The notes under the pieces: generated by a model | Seen by the model: the letters and a program-made list of their open reading frames with translations, nothing else | What the model was told of the DNA's origin: nothing | The model's database searches: none | Shown: piece by piece, positions 45,364-54,621 of the stretch | Numbering within the stretch: position 1 is the first letter of the stretch | Layout: every line of letters begins with the position of its first letter | Assembly (NCBI GenBank): GCA_963699215.1 | Contig: OY969422.1 | Location: forward strand, 558,001-622,000 | DNA length: 64,000 bases | Direction: 5' to 3' | Source of the DNA: VRUE01 sp963699215 | Lineage (GTDB): Bacteria; Actinomycetota; Thermoleophilia; Solirubrobacterales; 70-9 | Position numbers and translations under genes: made by a program

Positions 45364-46235
45364 TGGCAGCCGCCAGCCCACGCCACGGCAGAGGCCCCGC
45401 TGCGCGAGGTGCGCGGCCCGTCGGCGCTCGGCGGCGGCCCGCGGCGCTTCTTCGACCTGCTCTGGCTGATGTCGGTAACCGAGTTCAAGCGCGTCTACTT
45501 CGGCACCGTGCTCGGCTACCTCTGGTCGCTGATCCGGCCGCTGATGCTGTTCGGGGTCCTGCTCTTCGTCTTCACCAAGGTCTTCAAACTCGGCAGCGAC
45601 ATCGCCGAGCACTACCCGGTGCTGCTGCTGCTCGGCATCGTCCTCTTCACCTTCTTCCAGGAAGCGACGACGAACTCGGTCACCTCGGTCGTCAGCCCAG
45701 GAGGGAGTCGTCCGCAAGACCCAGTTCCCGCGGCTGGTGATCCCGCTCTCCACCGTGCTGACGGGCGCCTTCAACCTCTGTCCTCAACCTGATCGTCGTC
45801 GTCGTCTTCGTCCTCGCCTTCGGCGTCGAGCCCGCCTGGACCTGGCTGCTCTTCCCCGTCGCGCTGCTCGCTGCTGTTCGTCTTCACCGCGGCGGTGAGC
45901 ATGGCGCTCTCGGTGCTCTACGTGCGCTTTCGCGACGTGGCGATCATCTGGACCGTCGCTCGCCCAGGTGCTCTTCTACGCGACGCCGATCCTCTACCCG
46001 ATCGAAGCTCTGGCAACGAGACCTACGAACAGCTGCTGATGGTCAACCCGCTGGCGCCGATCTTCGAGCAGGTGCGGGTCTGGATGCTCGCGAACCGAGC
46101 GCGCCCGACCGCCGTCGACGCGGCCGGCGGCGTCGCTCGGCCTGCTGCCGGCGGCGGTCGATCTACGTCGGCGTCTGCATCTTCGCCGTCTGGATCTTCA
46201 ACCGCGACGCGCCGCGGATCGCCGAGGAGCTCTAG
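45363..46235 (+). CDS. wzm: polysaccharide ABC exporter permease Wzm (heavily frameshifted)
   Basis: ABC-2 type permease paired with Wzt. LLWLMSVTEFKRVYFGTVLG is the amphipathic N-terminal helix, YLWSLIRPLMLFGVLLFVFT the first membrane segment, KTQFPRLVIPLSTVLTGAFN the conserved cytoplasmic loop, SVLYVRFRDVAII the next, and LLMVNPLAPIFEQVR the last loop. The C-terminus reads FNRDAPRIAEEL before the TAG at 46233. At least seven frame changes are needed (about 45385, 45697, 45779, 45870, 45961, 46005, and more after 46085), mostly extra bases. This is the worst-affected gene in the window. The start is ATG 45363 (TGATG overlap). Confidence 0.82.
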
Positions 46236-46239
46236 CCGC

Positions 46240-47927
46240 TCAGCGGCAGACGCGGGCGGCTGGGTCGCCTCGACGTGCAGGTACCAGGGCTGCCGCGGGG
46301 CGCCGTCGCGGGGGACTCGCAGCAGCGTCACCGAGTCGCCGGCAGCGCCTTCGGTGACGACCGGGTATTCGCCCGTCGCGAAGCGGCGCAGGGAGAAGCC
46401 CGCGCGGGGGCCGGGCGCCAGCTCGATCCGGGTCAGGCCGGGCGAGACGCGCACCTCGGAGGCCGGCGGAGCGCCGCCTGCCGGTAAGGAGATGCAGTTC
46501 TCGGCCTGCGTCGCTCGGGTCGTAGGCGCCGAGCTGGGTCACGGTCGAGAGCGGCAGCGCCTGCGCGAGGACGATGTCCGCCTGCCGGCGGCCGTAGTCG
46601 GGGGCGGCGACGAGCTGCGCGGGGGTGTAGGCCGGCGACCCGTACTCGTCCACGGCCGGCAGGTACTTGGCGGCCTGGACGTCGATCAGCGTCGTCGTGC
46701 CGGCGACCTCGGTATTGAGCGAGAACTCGGGATCGACCGTGCGCTGGCGATTTCGATCGCCGCCAGGTCCGATCGGGTGAGCACCGACTGCTGCAGCAGC
46801 GCGTCCCTGCCGTCCTCGAGGACCACCAGGTTGACCGCCACCGCAGCGACGGTCACGGCGCCGCAGACGGCGACGGCGCGCCGGCCGAAGCGCACCCCCT
46901 GGAGCAGGTTGGCGAGGAGCAGGAGGACGAGCACGGCGCCCATGTACTGGTACCGGCTCGAGGTCGGGTCGCGGCCGGGGATCTGGTTGAACGCGGTCAG
47001 GAACCAGTTGGTGGCGGCGGCCGCGGCCACCGGCCAGAAGCCAGGCGCGAAGCCGGGCTTTCGCACCTGCCGGTAGGCGAACACGACCACCAGCGCGACG
47101 AGGATCGCCCGCCCCCATACCGGGTCGGTCGAGCCGCCGAAGGGGGTGGTGCCAAGGCCGAAGACCGAGCCGGTGGCGACGGCGAGCGATTCGGCGACGA
47201 AGCGAGGAGAGGAGAGCGCGTTGCGCAGCGAGGTGTGGGTCTCGGCGTCCGATCCCCACCCCAGGTACCAGAGCGCGTAGAGGGCAACCGGTACGGCGAG
47301 GACCCAGGCCCGGCCGAGCCCGCGGCTGCGCCGCTTCTGCCAGAGGTCGACGGCGGCCGCGGCGGCGAAGGGAATGGCGACGCTGGAGAATCCGAAGGAG
47401 AGGAGGAGGAACACGCAGGCGGCGACGTCGCCGCGGCGGTCGTCGCGGTCGAGCGCCAGCAGCATCGCGAGGCCGAAGAGGACGGAGCCGACGAAGCTGA
47501 GCTCGAACGGCCACAGCAGGACCTCCCAGGCGGGGCCGAGGAAGAGCAGCAGGACGGCGCCGAAAAGAGCGAGCCACTCCCCCACCCGACGCCTCGCGTA
47601 GAGGAAGAAGAGGAGGGCCGCCAGCGCGAGGGAGAGCGCCAGCAGCACGTATTCCGGGGTCGCGTCGCTCATGCCGAAGACGCGCAGGAGGAGCTGCTCG
47701 ATCGCTACCGGGATCAGGACGATGTGCTCGTTGTGCGGCGCGAGCAGGCTGTCCGCGGTGACGTCGCGCCGGTTCATCAGGAACTCCCAGGTGTCCTGGA
47801 TGAACGTCATATCCCGGGTCAGGTAGAGCAGCAGCGCCACCGAGCCGGCCATCGCGATGCCGAGCAGCGCCGTCGGCGCGTTGCGGTTCACCCAGTCCAT
47901 CGCGGTGCGGGAGTGTATTGGCGGCAT
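46240..47927 (-). CDS. polytopic membrane protein, GT-C-like (frameshifted)
   Basis: About 560 residues. The N-terminal half has some ten helices with the loop FIQDTWEFLMNRRD and APHNEHIVLIPVAIEQLLLR, resembling DUF-type mannosyl/arabinosyltransferase-like GT-C proteins. The C-terminal exported part (LIDVQAAKYLPAVDEYGSPA) holds no recognisable catalytic site. Frames change near 46755 and 46519. The end is uncertain: the last frame stays open to 46023, overlapping wzm, and a further shift would end it at 46240. The start is ATG 47927 or 47900. It lies 11 bp after the next membrane gene on the same strand. Confidence 0.6.
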
Positions 47928-47938
47928 CCGCGGCAAGC

Positions 47939-49618
47939 TCAACGCGCGACTTGCCGCAAGGCGACCAAGCCGAAGCCCGCCAGCGCGGCGGCGGCGAGCA
48001 GCGCGGCGATCGGGGAGTAGGAGGTGCCCGGCGGCGGGCTGAGCGCCGGCACGTAGAGGGCGAGGACGAGGAGCGCGTTGAGGCCGACGAGCGCCGCGGC
48101 CAGGCGCGGGTAGACCGCGTATGCCCCCACCACGCAACCGCAGGCAGCGAGCGGCGGGACCGCCATGGTGCCGACGTGGAGCAGGGTCGAGGAGTCGGGG
48201 TCGCCGAACATCAGCAGCGCCCAGATCGCGCAGGCGAGGCCGCAGAAAGCGAAGCAGGCGAGGGAGAAGCGCCACTCGGGCCCGTCGGGCCTGCCGCGTG
48301 CGCGGGCGAAGAGCATCGCCACGGGCGCGACGAGCAGCAACCCCAGGAGCGGCAGGAGGTCGAAGAAGCGGGGCAGCCGCAGCGCGACGATCGCGCGTCC
48401 GAAGTGGCCTTCGTCGATCTCGTCGGAGGCTTCCCGAAAAGCCGCTTCGACGTCCTGCTGGCCGACCAGTTTGGTCACGTTCCCCCACTTGTTGGCGAGC
48501 GTCCCGTCGAAGCCGGCTTCGCCGTAGCCGTCGGCGATCGTCTCCAGCGCGCCGCGATCGTCGATCGCGAGCGAGCCGCCCAGCTGCCACTTGAGCAGGC
48601 GATCGCCCGGCGGGTCGGCGAAGCGCTGGTAGGCGGACCAGGGAGCGAGCAGGACGATTCCCACCAGCGCCGCGATCCCGAGCCAGCGCCAGCTCGGCAG
48701 GCCGCGCAGCGCGCCGAGGATCAGCAGCGGGATCAAGCCGAACGCGCTGGCGCCGTGGGCGAGCATGGCGAGCGCGCAGAGGGCGGCGAAAAGCGCTGCG
48801 GCGTAGGGATCGCGGCGCAGCCGCGGCCACTCCTCGGAGAGCACCATCGAGAGGGCGGCGAGCAGGAACGCCGCCGCGATCAGCTTGGGCCAGACGAAGA
48901 ACCCGTGCAGGATCGCGACGTCGCTCACCATCAGCGCGAGCATCGTCAGGCCCCTGGCGAGCGGCCGGATCCGGGCGGCGCAGAGCAGCGCCCACATGCC
49001 GACGATCCAGAGTTGCTGCACGACCACCCCGAGCACCTGGTAGTGGAGGCCGGCGTCGTCCCAGCCGAACGGGCGCTGGGCCAGCACGTAGCCGACCTGC
49101 AACGGCGGCCGGTCGCTGGAGAGCCAGTCGCCGAAGGGCGGCGGGGTGGCGCTGTGGCCGTGGTCGAAGTACCAGTCGGCGAAGAAGCGGGGGATTTCGT
49201 TGTCGGCCGGGAGCTGGTGCGAGAAGCGAGTCATGGCCAAGGCAAGCGGCTGGTCGCTGCCGCCGTGCAGGAAGCCGAGGTAGAGGACGAAGGCGCTGCC
49301 CAGCATCCAGAGCACCGCCGGTGGGGCCAGCTCACGCAGCAGGGCGCGGTCGAGCCGGTCGGGACGGGCGAGCACGATCCCCTGGATCGATCCGAGCACG
49401 ATCAGGAAGGCGGTCGCCTGCCCGAGCGTCGGGTCCACGTAGTAGGCCCAGAAGGCGAGCATCGCGGTCGCGCCCGAGGCCGCCAGGGCGGTGGCGAGCA
49501 AAAGCGGCACGCTGCGCAGCCCGAGCCGCAAGGCGAGGATCGCGGCCAAGGCCATCGGCAGCCCGGTCAGGACCAGATGCTCGGCCAGCATCCAGAGCAA
49601 CTCGGCGTTAGCGCTCAC
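47939..49618 (-). CDS. polytopic membrane protein, GT-C-like
   Basis: An intact protein of 559 residues with about twelve helices. A long periplasmic loop after the third or fourth helix contains DNEIPRFFADWYFDHGHSAT and DWLSSDRPPLQVGYVLA, the kind of acidic loop used by GT-C glycosyltransferases. A second loop (ADPPGDRLLKWQLGGSLAID) lies near the middle. It belongs to no family I can name precisely. The start GTG at 49618 is 20 bp from the divergent coiled-coil ORF. It probably transfers a prenyl-linked sugar or acts in glycan export (inference). Confidence 0.65.
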   Translation of the reverse strand: MSANAELLWMLAEHLVLTGLPMALAAILALRLGLRSVPLLLATALAASGATAMLAFWAYYVDPTLGQATAFLIVLGSIQGIVLARPDRLDRALLRELAPPAVLWMLGSAFVLYLGFLHGGSDQPLALAMTRFSHQLPADNEIPRFFADWYFDHGHSATPPPFGDWLSSDRPPLQVGYVLAQRPFGWDDAGLHYQVLGVVVQQLWIVGMWALLCAARIRPLARGLTMLALMVSDVAILHGFFVWPKLIAAAFLLAALSMVLSEEWPRLRRDPYAAALFAALCALAMLAHGASAFGLIPLLILGALRGLPSWRWLGIAALVGIVLLAPWSAYQRFADPPGDRLLKWQLGGSLAIDDRGALETIADGYGEAGFDGTLANKWGNVTKLVGQQDVEAAFREASDEIDEGHFGRAIVALRLPRFFDLLPLLGLLLVAPVAMLFARARGRPDGPEWRFSLACFAFCGLACAIWALLMFGDPDSSTLLHVGTMAVPPLAACGCVVGAYAVYPRLAAALVGLNALLVLALYVPALSPPPGTSYSPIAALLAAAALAGFGLVALRQVAR

Positions 49619-49638
49619 CCAACCCCGCCCTCAGTCGC

Positions 49639-49992
49639 ATGGCCGGAAAGCTTCGCAGCGGTGTCAAGTGGCGAGGGGAGGCCGAAGCACGGCTAGACTG
49701 CGCCCGAATGTCCGAGCAGGCAACGTCGAAGAGCGCTCGCGCGCCCCGGAGCGAGGGCGGCGATTCCGAGCTGCGCTCCGAGCTCGCGCGACAGCAGGAG
49801 GAAATCCTCAGGCTGCGCGACCTCCTGGTCAGCAAGGACGCAGAGCTCGGCGCCGCGAAGGGACGCCTCGCCGAGCTGGAGGACCGCTCGCAGCGGATCG
49901 CCGGCGCCGCCGGGCGGATCGAATCCCGAGTCCCCGGCCTCGGCAAGCTGGTGGGAACGGCGCTGCGCATGCTCCAGAGCCAGCGACGCTAG
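49639..49992 (+). CDS. small coiled-coil protein
   Basis: A 117-residue charged protein without membrane segment. SELARQQEEILRLRDLLVSK and KGRLAELEDRSQRIAGAAG form a heptad-rich coiled coil. The C-terminus RVPGLGKLVGTALRMLQSQR is amphipathic. The start is ATG 49639 or, more conservatively, ATG 49708 (MSEQATSK). It is 16 bp upstream of the GT2 gene at 50009, so it may be a partner or scaffold for that enzyme. No family is recognised. Confidence 0.55.
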   Translation: MAGKLRSGVKWRGEAEARLDCARMSEQATSKSARAPRSEGGDSELRSELARQQEEILRLRDLLVSKDAELGAAKGRLAELEDRSQRIAGAAGRIESRVPGLGKLVGTALRMLQSQRR

Positions 49993-50008
49993 AGGGCACG
50001 ACCCGGCC

Positions 50009-51661
50009 GTGGACGCACCGCGCTTCTCGATCCTCACCCCTGTCTACGAGACCCCCGCCGGCGTCCTGCGCAAGATGCTCCGCTCGGTGCGGCGCCAGAG
50101 CTTCGGGGACTGGGAGCTCTGCCTCGTCGACGACTGCTCCCAGCAGCCTCACGTGCGGGCGATCCTCGAGCGGGCCCAGGCCACCGATAAGCGCATCCGA
50201 GTCGAGCGCAGGGAGATCAACGGCGGGATCGTCGCCGCCTCCAACGACGCGTTGGCGATGGCGCGCGGCGAGTTCGTCGCCCTGCTCGACCACGACGACG
50301 AGCTCCACCCTGACGCCCTCGCCCACGTCGCCGAGGCGATCGACCGCACCCCCGAGGCGGATTACGTCTACACCGACGAGGACAAGATCGACCTCCGCGG
50401 GCACCACTCCAGCCCCTTCTTCAAGCCCGACTGGTCGCCGGAGCGGATGCGCACGCAGATGTACACCTGCCACCTCAGCGTCCTGCGCCGCTCGCTGGTC
50501 GACGAGGTCGGCGGCTTCGACGCCGAGTTCGAGGGCTCCCAGGACTGGGACCTGGTGCTGAAGGTGACCGAGCGAGCGCGAGAGATTGTCCACATCCCCC
50601 GCGTGCTCTACCACTGGCGCCTGCTCGACACCTCGGCAGCGGCGGCCGCTGCCGCCAAGCCGTGGGCCTTCGAGGCCGGGCCGCGCGCCGTGCAGGCCCA
50701 CTGCGACCGCATCGGCCTGCCGGCCGAGGTCGAGCAGGACGCCGCCGACCCCGGCGTGCTGCACCTGCGCCCCAAGCTCGCCGAGCAGCCCCTCGTCAGC
50801 ATCGTCATCCCCACCGGCGGGCAGGTGCGCGACGTCCGCTTCGAGCCCGTCGTCCTCGTCGTCAACTGCGTCCGCAGCATCGTCGAGCGCTCGACCTACG
50901 AGAACTACGAGATCGTCTGCGTCGTCGACGACTCGGTCGAGGCGGACGTGATCGAAGAGCTGCGCGCGATCGCCGGCGACCGCCTCCGCCTGGTCTGGTT
51001 CAGCGGCCCGTTCGATTTCTCGGCCAAGATCAACCGGGGCGCGATCGAGAGCGAGGGCGAGCACCTGCTGCTGCTCAACGACGACATCGACGTGACCACT
51101 CCGGAGTGGATCGAGCGCATGGTGATGTACTCCGAGCGCGACGGGATCGGCGCCGTCGGCGCCCGGCTGGTCTGGGGGGACACGCGCCTGCAGCACGTCG
51201 GCCTCAGCTTCGAATATGGCCTGCCCAACCACATCTACCGCGGCTTCGCCGGCGACTTCACCGGCTACATGAACGACGTCCTCATCGCCCGCAACTGCCT
51301 TGCCGTGACCGGCGCCTGCCTGATGACCCGCCGCGACGTCTTCGAAGAGCTAGGCGGTCTGACGACGGAGTTCCCGGTCAACTTCAACGACGTCGACTAC
51401 TGCCTCAAGGTGCACACCAGCGGTCGCCGCATCGTCTACGACCCCGACCTCGTCCTCTTCCACTTCGAGTCCTCGAGCCGCTCGGCCGAGGTCGAGAAGT
51501 GGGAGTTCGAACTGCTCGTCGACCGCTGGCGGCGGGTCGCCGCGGTCGACCCCTACGGCAATCCCAACCTGCACCGCGGGGTGCCCCGCATCACCTCCCA
51601 CTTCGGCTGGGCCCGCCGGCGGCCGCGGGCGCCCTGGCGGCTGCGACAGCTATCGGCCTGA
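50009..51661 (+). CDS. tandem two-domain GT2 glycosyltransferase
   Basis: A 550-residue protein with two GT-A domains. Domain 1: RFSILTPVYETPAGVLRKML, LALLDHDDELHP-like FVALLDHDDELHPDAL and YVYTDEDKIDLRG. Domain 2: LVSIVIPTGGQVRD, EIVCVVDDSVEADVIEEL, HLLLLNDDIDVTTPEWIE and DYCLKVHTSGRRIVYDP. This domain order is known in O-antigen and rhamnan synthases that add two linkages. The start is GTG 50009. Its 3' end overlaps the convergent DPM-like gene by 12 bp. Confidence 0.88.
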   Translation: MDAPRFSILTPVYETPAGVLRKMLRSVRRQSFGDWELCLVDDCSQQPHVRAILERAQATDKRIRVERREINGGIVAASNDALAMARGEFVALLDHDDELHPDALAHVAEAIDRTPEADYVYTDEDKIDLRGHHSSPFFKPDWSPERMRTQMYTCHLSVLRRSLVDEVGGFDAEFEGSQDWDLVLKVTERAREIVHIPRVLYHWRLLDTSAAAAAAAKPWAFEAGPRAVQAHCDRIGLPAEVEQDAADPGVLHLRPKLAEQPLVSIVIPTGGQVRDVRFEPVVLVVNCVRSIVERSTYENYEIVCVVDDSVEADVIEELRAIAGDRLRLVWFSGPFDFSAKINRGAIESEGEHLLLLNDDIDVTTPEWIERMVMYSERDGIGAVGARLVWGDTRLQHVGLSFEYGLPNHIYRGFAGDFTGYMNDVLIARNCLAVTGACLMTRRDVFEELGGLTTEFPVNFNDVDYCLKVHTSGRRIVYDPDLVLFHFESSSRSAEVEKWEFELLVDRWRRVAAVDPYGNPNLHRGVPRITSHFGWARRRPRAPWRLRQLSA

Positions 51662-52423
51662 CTCGGTCGGCTGCTTGCCCTGGCCGGCCGCCGCGCCGAC
51701 CCGGTAGTCGCCGCGGCTGAGCGTGTGCTCCAGCCACACGTAGAGGACGATGAAGAGGTAGCGGCTGCCCATCTCTTTCATCGCCAGCTTCGCCTCGCCC
51801 GTGGTGCGGTTGGTCCAGGAGGTCGGGATGACTTCGTAGCTGTGGCCGCGGACGATCGCCTTCAGCGGCATCTCGACCGTCAGGTTGAAGTGCTTGGAGA
51901 GCAGTGGCTGGATCGTCTCGATCACCTCGCGCCGGTAGCCCTTGAAGGCGTTGGTGGTGTCGTTGTAGCGGTGGCGGAAGAGGACGCGGATGAACCAGTT
52001 GGCGAGCCGGTTGATGGTCAGCTTGAGGCGCGGGTAGTCGTGCACCTGCGCGCCCGGCATGAAGCGCGAGCCGAAGGCGCAGTCCCAGCCGTCCTCGAGC
52101 AGCCGGTAGTAGCGGGCGATGTCCTCGGGGTCGTCGGAGGCGTCGGCCATCGCGATCACCACCGCGTCCCCCTCGAACAGGTCGAGGCCGGCGCGGATCG
52201 CCATCCCGAAGCCCTTTTCGTAGTGCGAGGGCCGGCAACGCACGCGCGGGTTGCGCGCCGAGATCGCGTCCACCACCGCGGCGGTCGAGTCGGTGCTGCC
52301 GTCGTCGACGACCAGCACCTCGTAATCGATCCCCTCGCGCTCGAGCACGGCGACGATGCCCTCGACGGTCCGCCCTACCGACCCCTCCTCGTTCTGGGCC
52401 GGGATGACGACCGAGAGCTTCAT
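51650..52423 (-). CDS. DPM-like GT2 (prenyl-phosphate sugar synthase)
   Basis: A 257-residue GT-A enzyme. KLSVVIPAQNEEGSVGRTVE, VLVVDDGSTDSTAAVV and AMADASDDPEDIARYY (the DxD-like acidic motif) match dolichol-phosphate-mannose-synthase-like proteins. FGSRFMPGAQV and TTNAFKGYRREVIE complete the family pattern. It makes a prenyl-phosphate sugar that feeds GT-C enzymes outside the membrane. The ATG at 52423 overlaps the TGA of the epimerase gene by four bases (ATGA). Confidence 0.88.
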   Translation of the reverse strand: MKLSVVIPAQNEEGSVGRTVEGIVAVLEREGIDYEVLVVDDGSTDSTAAVVDAISARNPRVRCRPSHYEKGFGMAIRAGLDLFEGDAVVIAMADASDDPEDIARYYRLLEDGWDCAFGSRFMPGAQVHDYPRLKLTINRLANWFIRVLFRHRYNDTTNAFKGYRREVIETIQPLLSKHFNLTVEMPLKAIVRGHSYEVIPTSWTNRTTGEAKLAMKEMGSRYLFIVLYVWLEHTLSRGDYRVGAAAGQGKQPTESGR

Positions 52424-53498
52424 GCCGCCGCGGCCGTCCAACGCTCGATGTTTTGCTCGTGCATCTCGCGCAGGATGTCCTCGACCCCGTAGCGCAGCTT
52501 CCAGTCCGGGTAGTCGGCTTCGAACGGCGCCAGGTCGGAGATCCACCAGCGGTGGTCGCCGATCCGCGGCTCCTCGCCCATCTCCCAGCTCAGCTCGCGG
52601 CCGGAGATCCGCTCGCAGATCTCGATCGCCTCCAGCATCGAGCAGTTGCTGAAGCGGCCGCCGCCGATGTTGTAGACGGCCGCCGGCCGGGGGGCGCGGC
52701 GGAAGGCATCGAAGGCGGCGATCAGGTCGGCGCTGTGGATGTTGTCGCGGACCTGCTTGCCGGCGTAGCCGAAGACCGTGTACGGGGTGCCGGTGACCGT
52801 GCACTTCATCAGGTAGGCGAGGAAGCCGTGCAGCTTCGCGCCCGCGTGCTGGGGGCCGGTCAGGCAACCGCCGCGGAAGCACACGGTGGGCATCTCGAAG
52901 TAGCGGCCGTACTCCTGCACGAGCAGGTCGGCCGCCGCCTTGGAGACACCGAAGAGCGAGTGGGTGGAGGAGTCGATCGACATCGAGGTGTCGATGCCGC
53001 GGTGGTAGCGGTGCGACGGCGGGCAGCTCCAGCCGCAGCTCCAGATCCTCCAGCGGCAGCCGGTTCGGGCGTGTCGCCGTAGACCTTGTTGGTCGAGCAG
53101 AAGACGAAGGGGGCCTCGGGGCAGTGGGCGCGCGCGGCCTCGAGCAGGTTGAGGGTGCCGTTGGCGTTGACGCCGAAGTCGGTCTGCGGGATCGCTCGCC
53201 GCCCAGTCGTGGGAGGGCTGCGCCGCGGTGTGGACGATCAGCTCGATCGCGCCGCCGTGCTCGGCGAAGATCCGGCCGACGGCGTCGCGCGTCGCGGATG
53301 TCGACGTTTTCGCTGCGGAACTCGGGGTGGGCCTCGGCGAGGCGCTCGGTGACGTGCGCGGTCGAGGCCTCGGGGCCGAAGAAGCTGGCCCGCATGTCGT
53401 TCTCCAGGCCCGACCACGTCGAAGCCCTCGCCAATGAAGTGGCCGACCGCCTCGGAGCCGATCAGCCCCCCGGAGCCCGTGACGATCGCAACCGGCAT
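52420..53498 (-). CDS. NAD-dependent epimerase, CDP-paratose 2-epimerase-like (frameshifted)
   Basis: An extended SDR of about 355 residues, assembled from several frames. VAIVTGSGGLIGSEAVGHFI starts at ATG 53498. It continues through LENDMRASFFGPEASTAHVT, HPEFRSENVDIRD, a segment with VHTAAQPSHDW, then FVFCSTNKVYGD, SLFGVSKAAADLLVQEYGRY (YxxxK variant FGVSK) and CFRGGCLTGPQHAGAKLHGF. The last two are diagnostic of the CDP-paratose/tyvelose epimerase branch. Extra bases near 53408, 53290, 53200, 53070 and 53020 disrupt it. The true substrate need not be CDP-paratose. It lies between another epimerase and a DPM-like gene in one operon. Confidence 0.75.
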
Positions 53499-53502
53499 CT
53501 AT

Positions 53503-54601
53503 CTATCCCCTCTCCCCTGTCGGGGCGTCGATGTTGAGCGCCGCGGCGATCCGCTCCTCGTCGCCGGCGATCCAGGCGTGGATGTCGGCGAGGACCTGCT
53601 GCGCGCTGCGCCGCGGGCGCCACTCGTCCAGGCCGAACAGTCTTGCGCAGTCGGAGATGTAGACGGGCACGTCGCCCGCCCGCGTCTCGGCCGACCGGCT
53701 CGATCGGCACCTCGTTGCCGCTCAGCTCGCGGCAGATCTCGGTCGTCTCCAGCAGCGAGAGGCTGCACTCGCGCCCGCCGCCGACGTTGACCGTGCGGCC
53801 ATCCCAGCCGTCCGGGTCGAGCAGCTGGCGCTCGACCAGGTCGACCAGGTCCTCGACGTGGAGCAGGTCGCGGACCTGCTTGCCGGCGCCGCCGAAGCCG
53901 ATGTAGGTGAGCGGCTGCCTGAAGTGGTGGGCGAGCATCCAGTGGGTGAACACGCCCTGGTCGACCTTGCCCATCTGCCAGGGGCCGGCGATCACCCCGC
54001 AGCGGTCGACCACCGCCTGCACGCCGAAGGCGGCGCGGTACTCCTCGATCAGCAGCTCCGCCGCCAGCTTGGTCGCGCCGTAGAGAGTGCGGGCGCCGGT
54101 CGAGCGGGAAGTCCTCGGAGATCCCGGCCGCCGACGCGCCCGCGACGGGCTGCTCGGGGGCCAGCTCGAAGCGGGTCGGCGCCTCCTCCAGCGCCAGCTC
54201 GCAGCTGCGGCGCCACCGGGTAGACGCGGCTGGTCGAGAGGAAGAGCACGAACGCACGCCGCGCGCCGTGCCAGCTCGAGACAGTTGTAGGCGCCGGTCA
54301 GGTTGGTGTGGACCAGGTAGGAGGTGTCGCCGTCGACACCCGACATCACCGACGGCTCCGCCGAGCACTCGACCAGGGCAGTCGAGCGAGCCGAAGCGGT
54401 TAAGGTCGCCGGGCTCGCGCACGTCGCCCTGCGACGAACTCGACCCCGGCCTCCTCGCAGCCGCGGTAGGTTCAGCTCCGAGCCGCGCCGGTAGAGGTTG
54501 TCGAGCGCGACGATCTCCCACTCGGGATGGCGCGACGCGAGCGAGACCGCCAGGTTGGAGCCGACGAAGCCGGCGCCGCCGGTGATCAGCAGGCGATTCA
54601 A
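53503..54601 (-). CDS. NAD-dependent NDP-sugar epimerase/dehydratase (frameshifted)
   Basis: An extended SDR of about 360 residues. RLLITGGAGFVGSNLAVSLA opens at ATG 54601, VALDNLYRRGSELNLPRL follows, then ECSAEPSVMSGVDGDTSYLV, FLSTSRVYPVA, LYGATKLAAELLIEEYRAAF (YxxxK) and GKQVRDLLHVEDLVDLVERQ. The C-terminus is DEERIAAALNIDAPTGE with the stop at 53503. Frame changes lie near 54455, 54400, 54260, 54205, 54105 and 53690. It is similar to the neighbouring epimerase and ends five bases before its start; the two may act in sequence on one nucleotide sugar. Confidence 0.75.
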
Positions 54602-54621
54602 GGTCGCGACCGTATCAAGGG

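Noticed and set aside
53503..54601. Splitting frameshifted genes (epimerases, wzt/wzm, lhr) into several small genes or calling them pseudogenes
   Set aside because: Successive frames give consecutive, non-overlapping parts of one family alignment, and single-base edits restore them; essential groEL shows the same defect.
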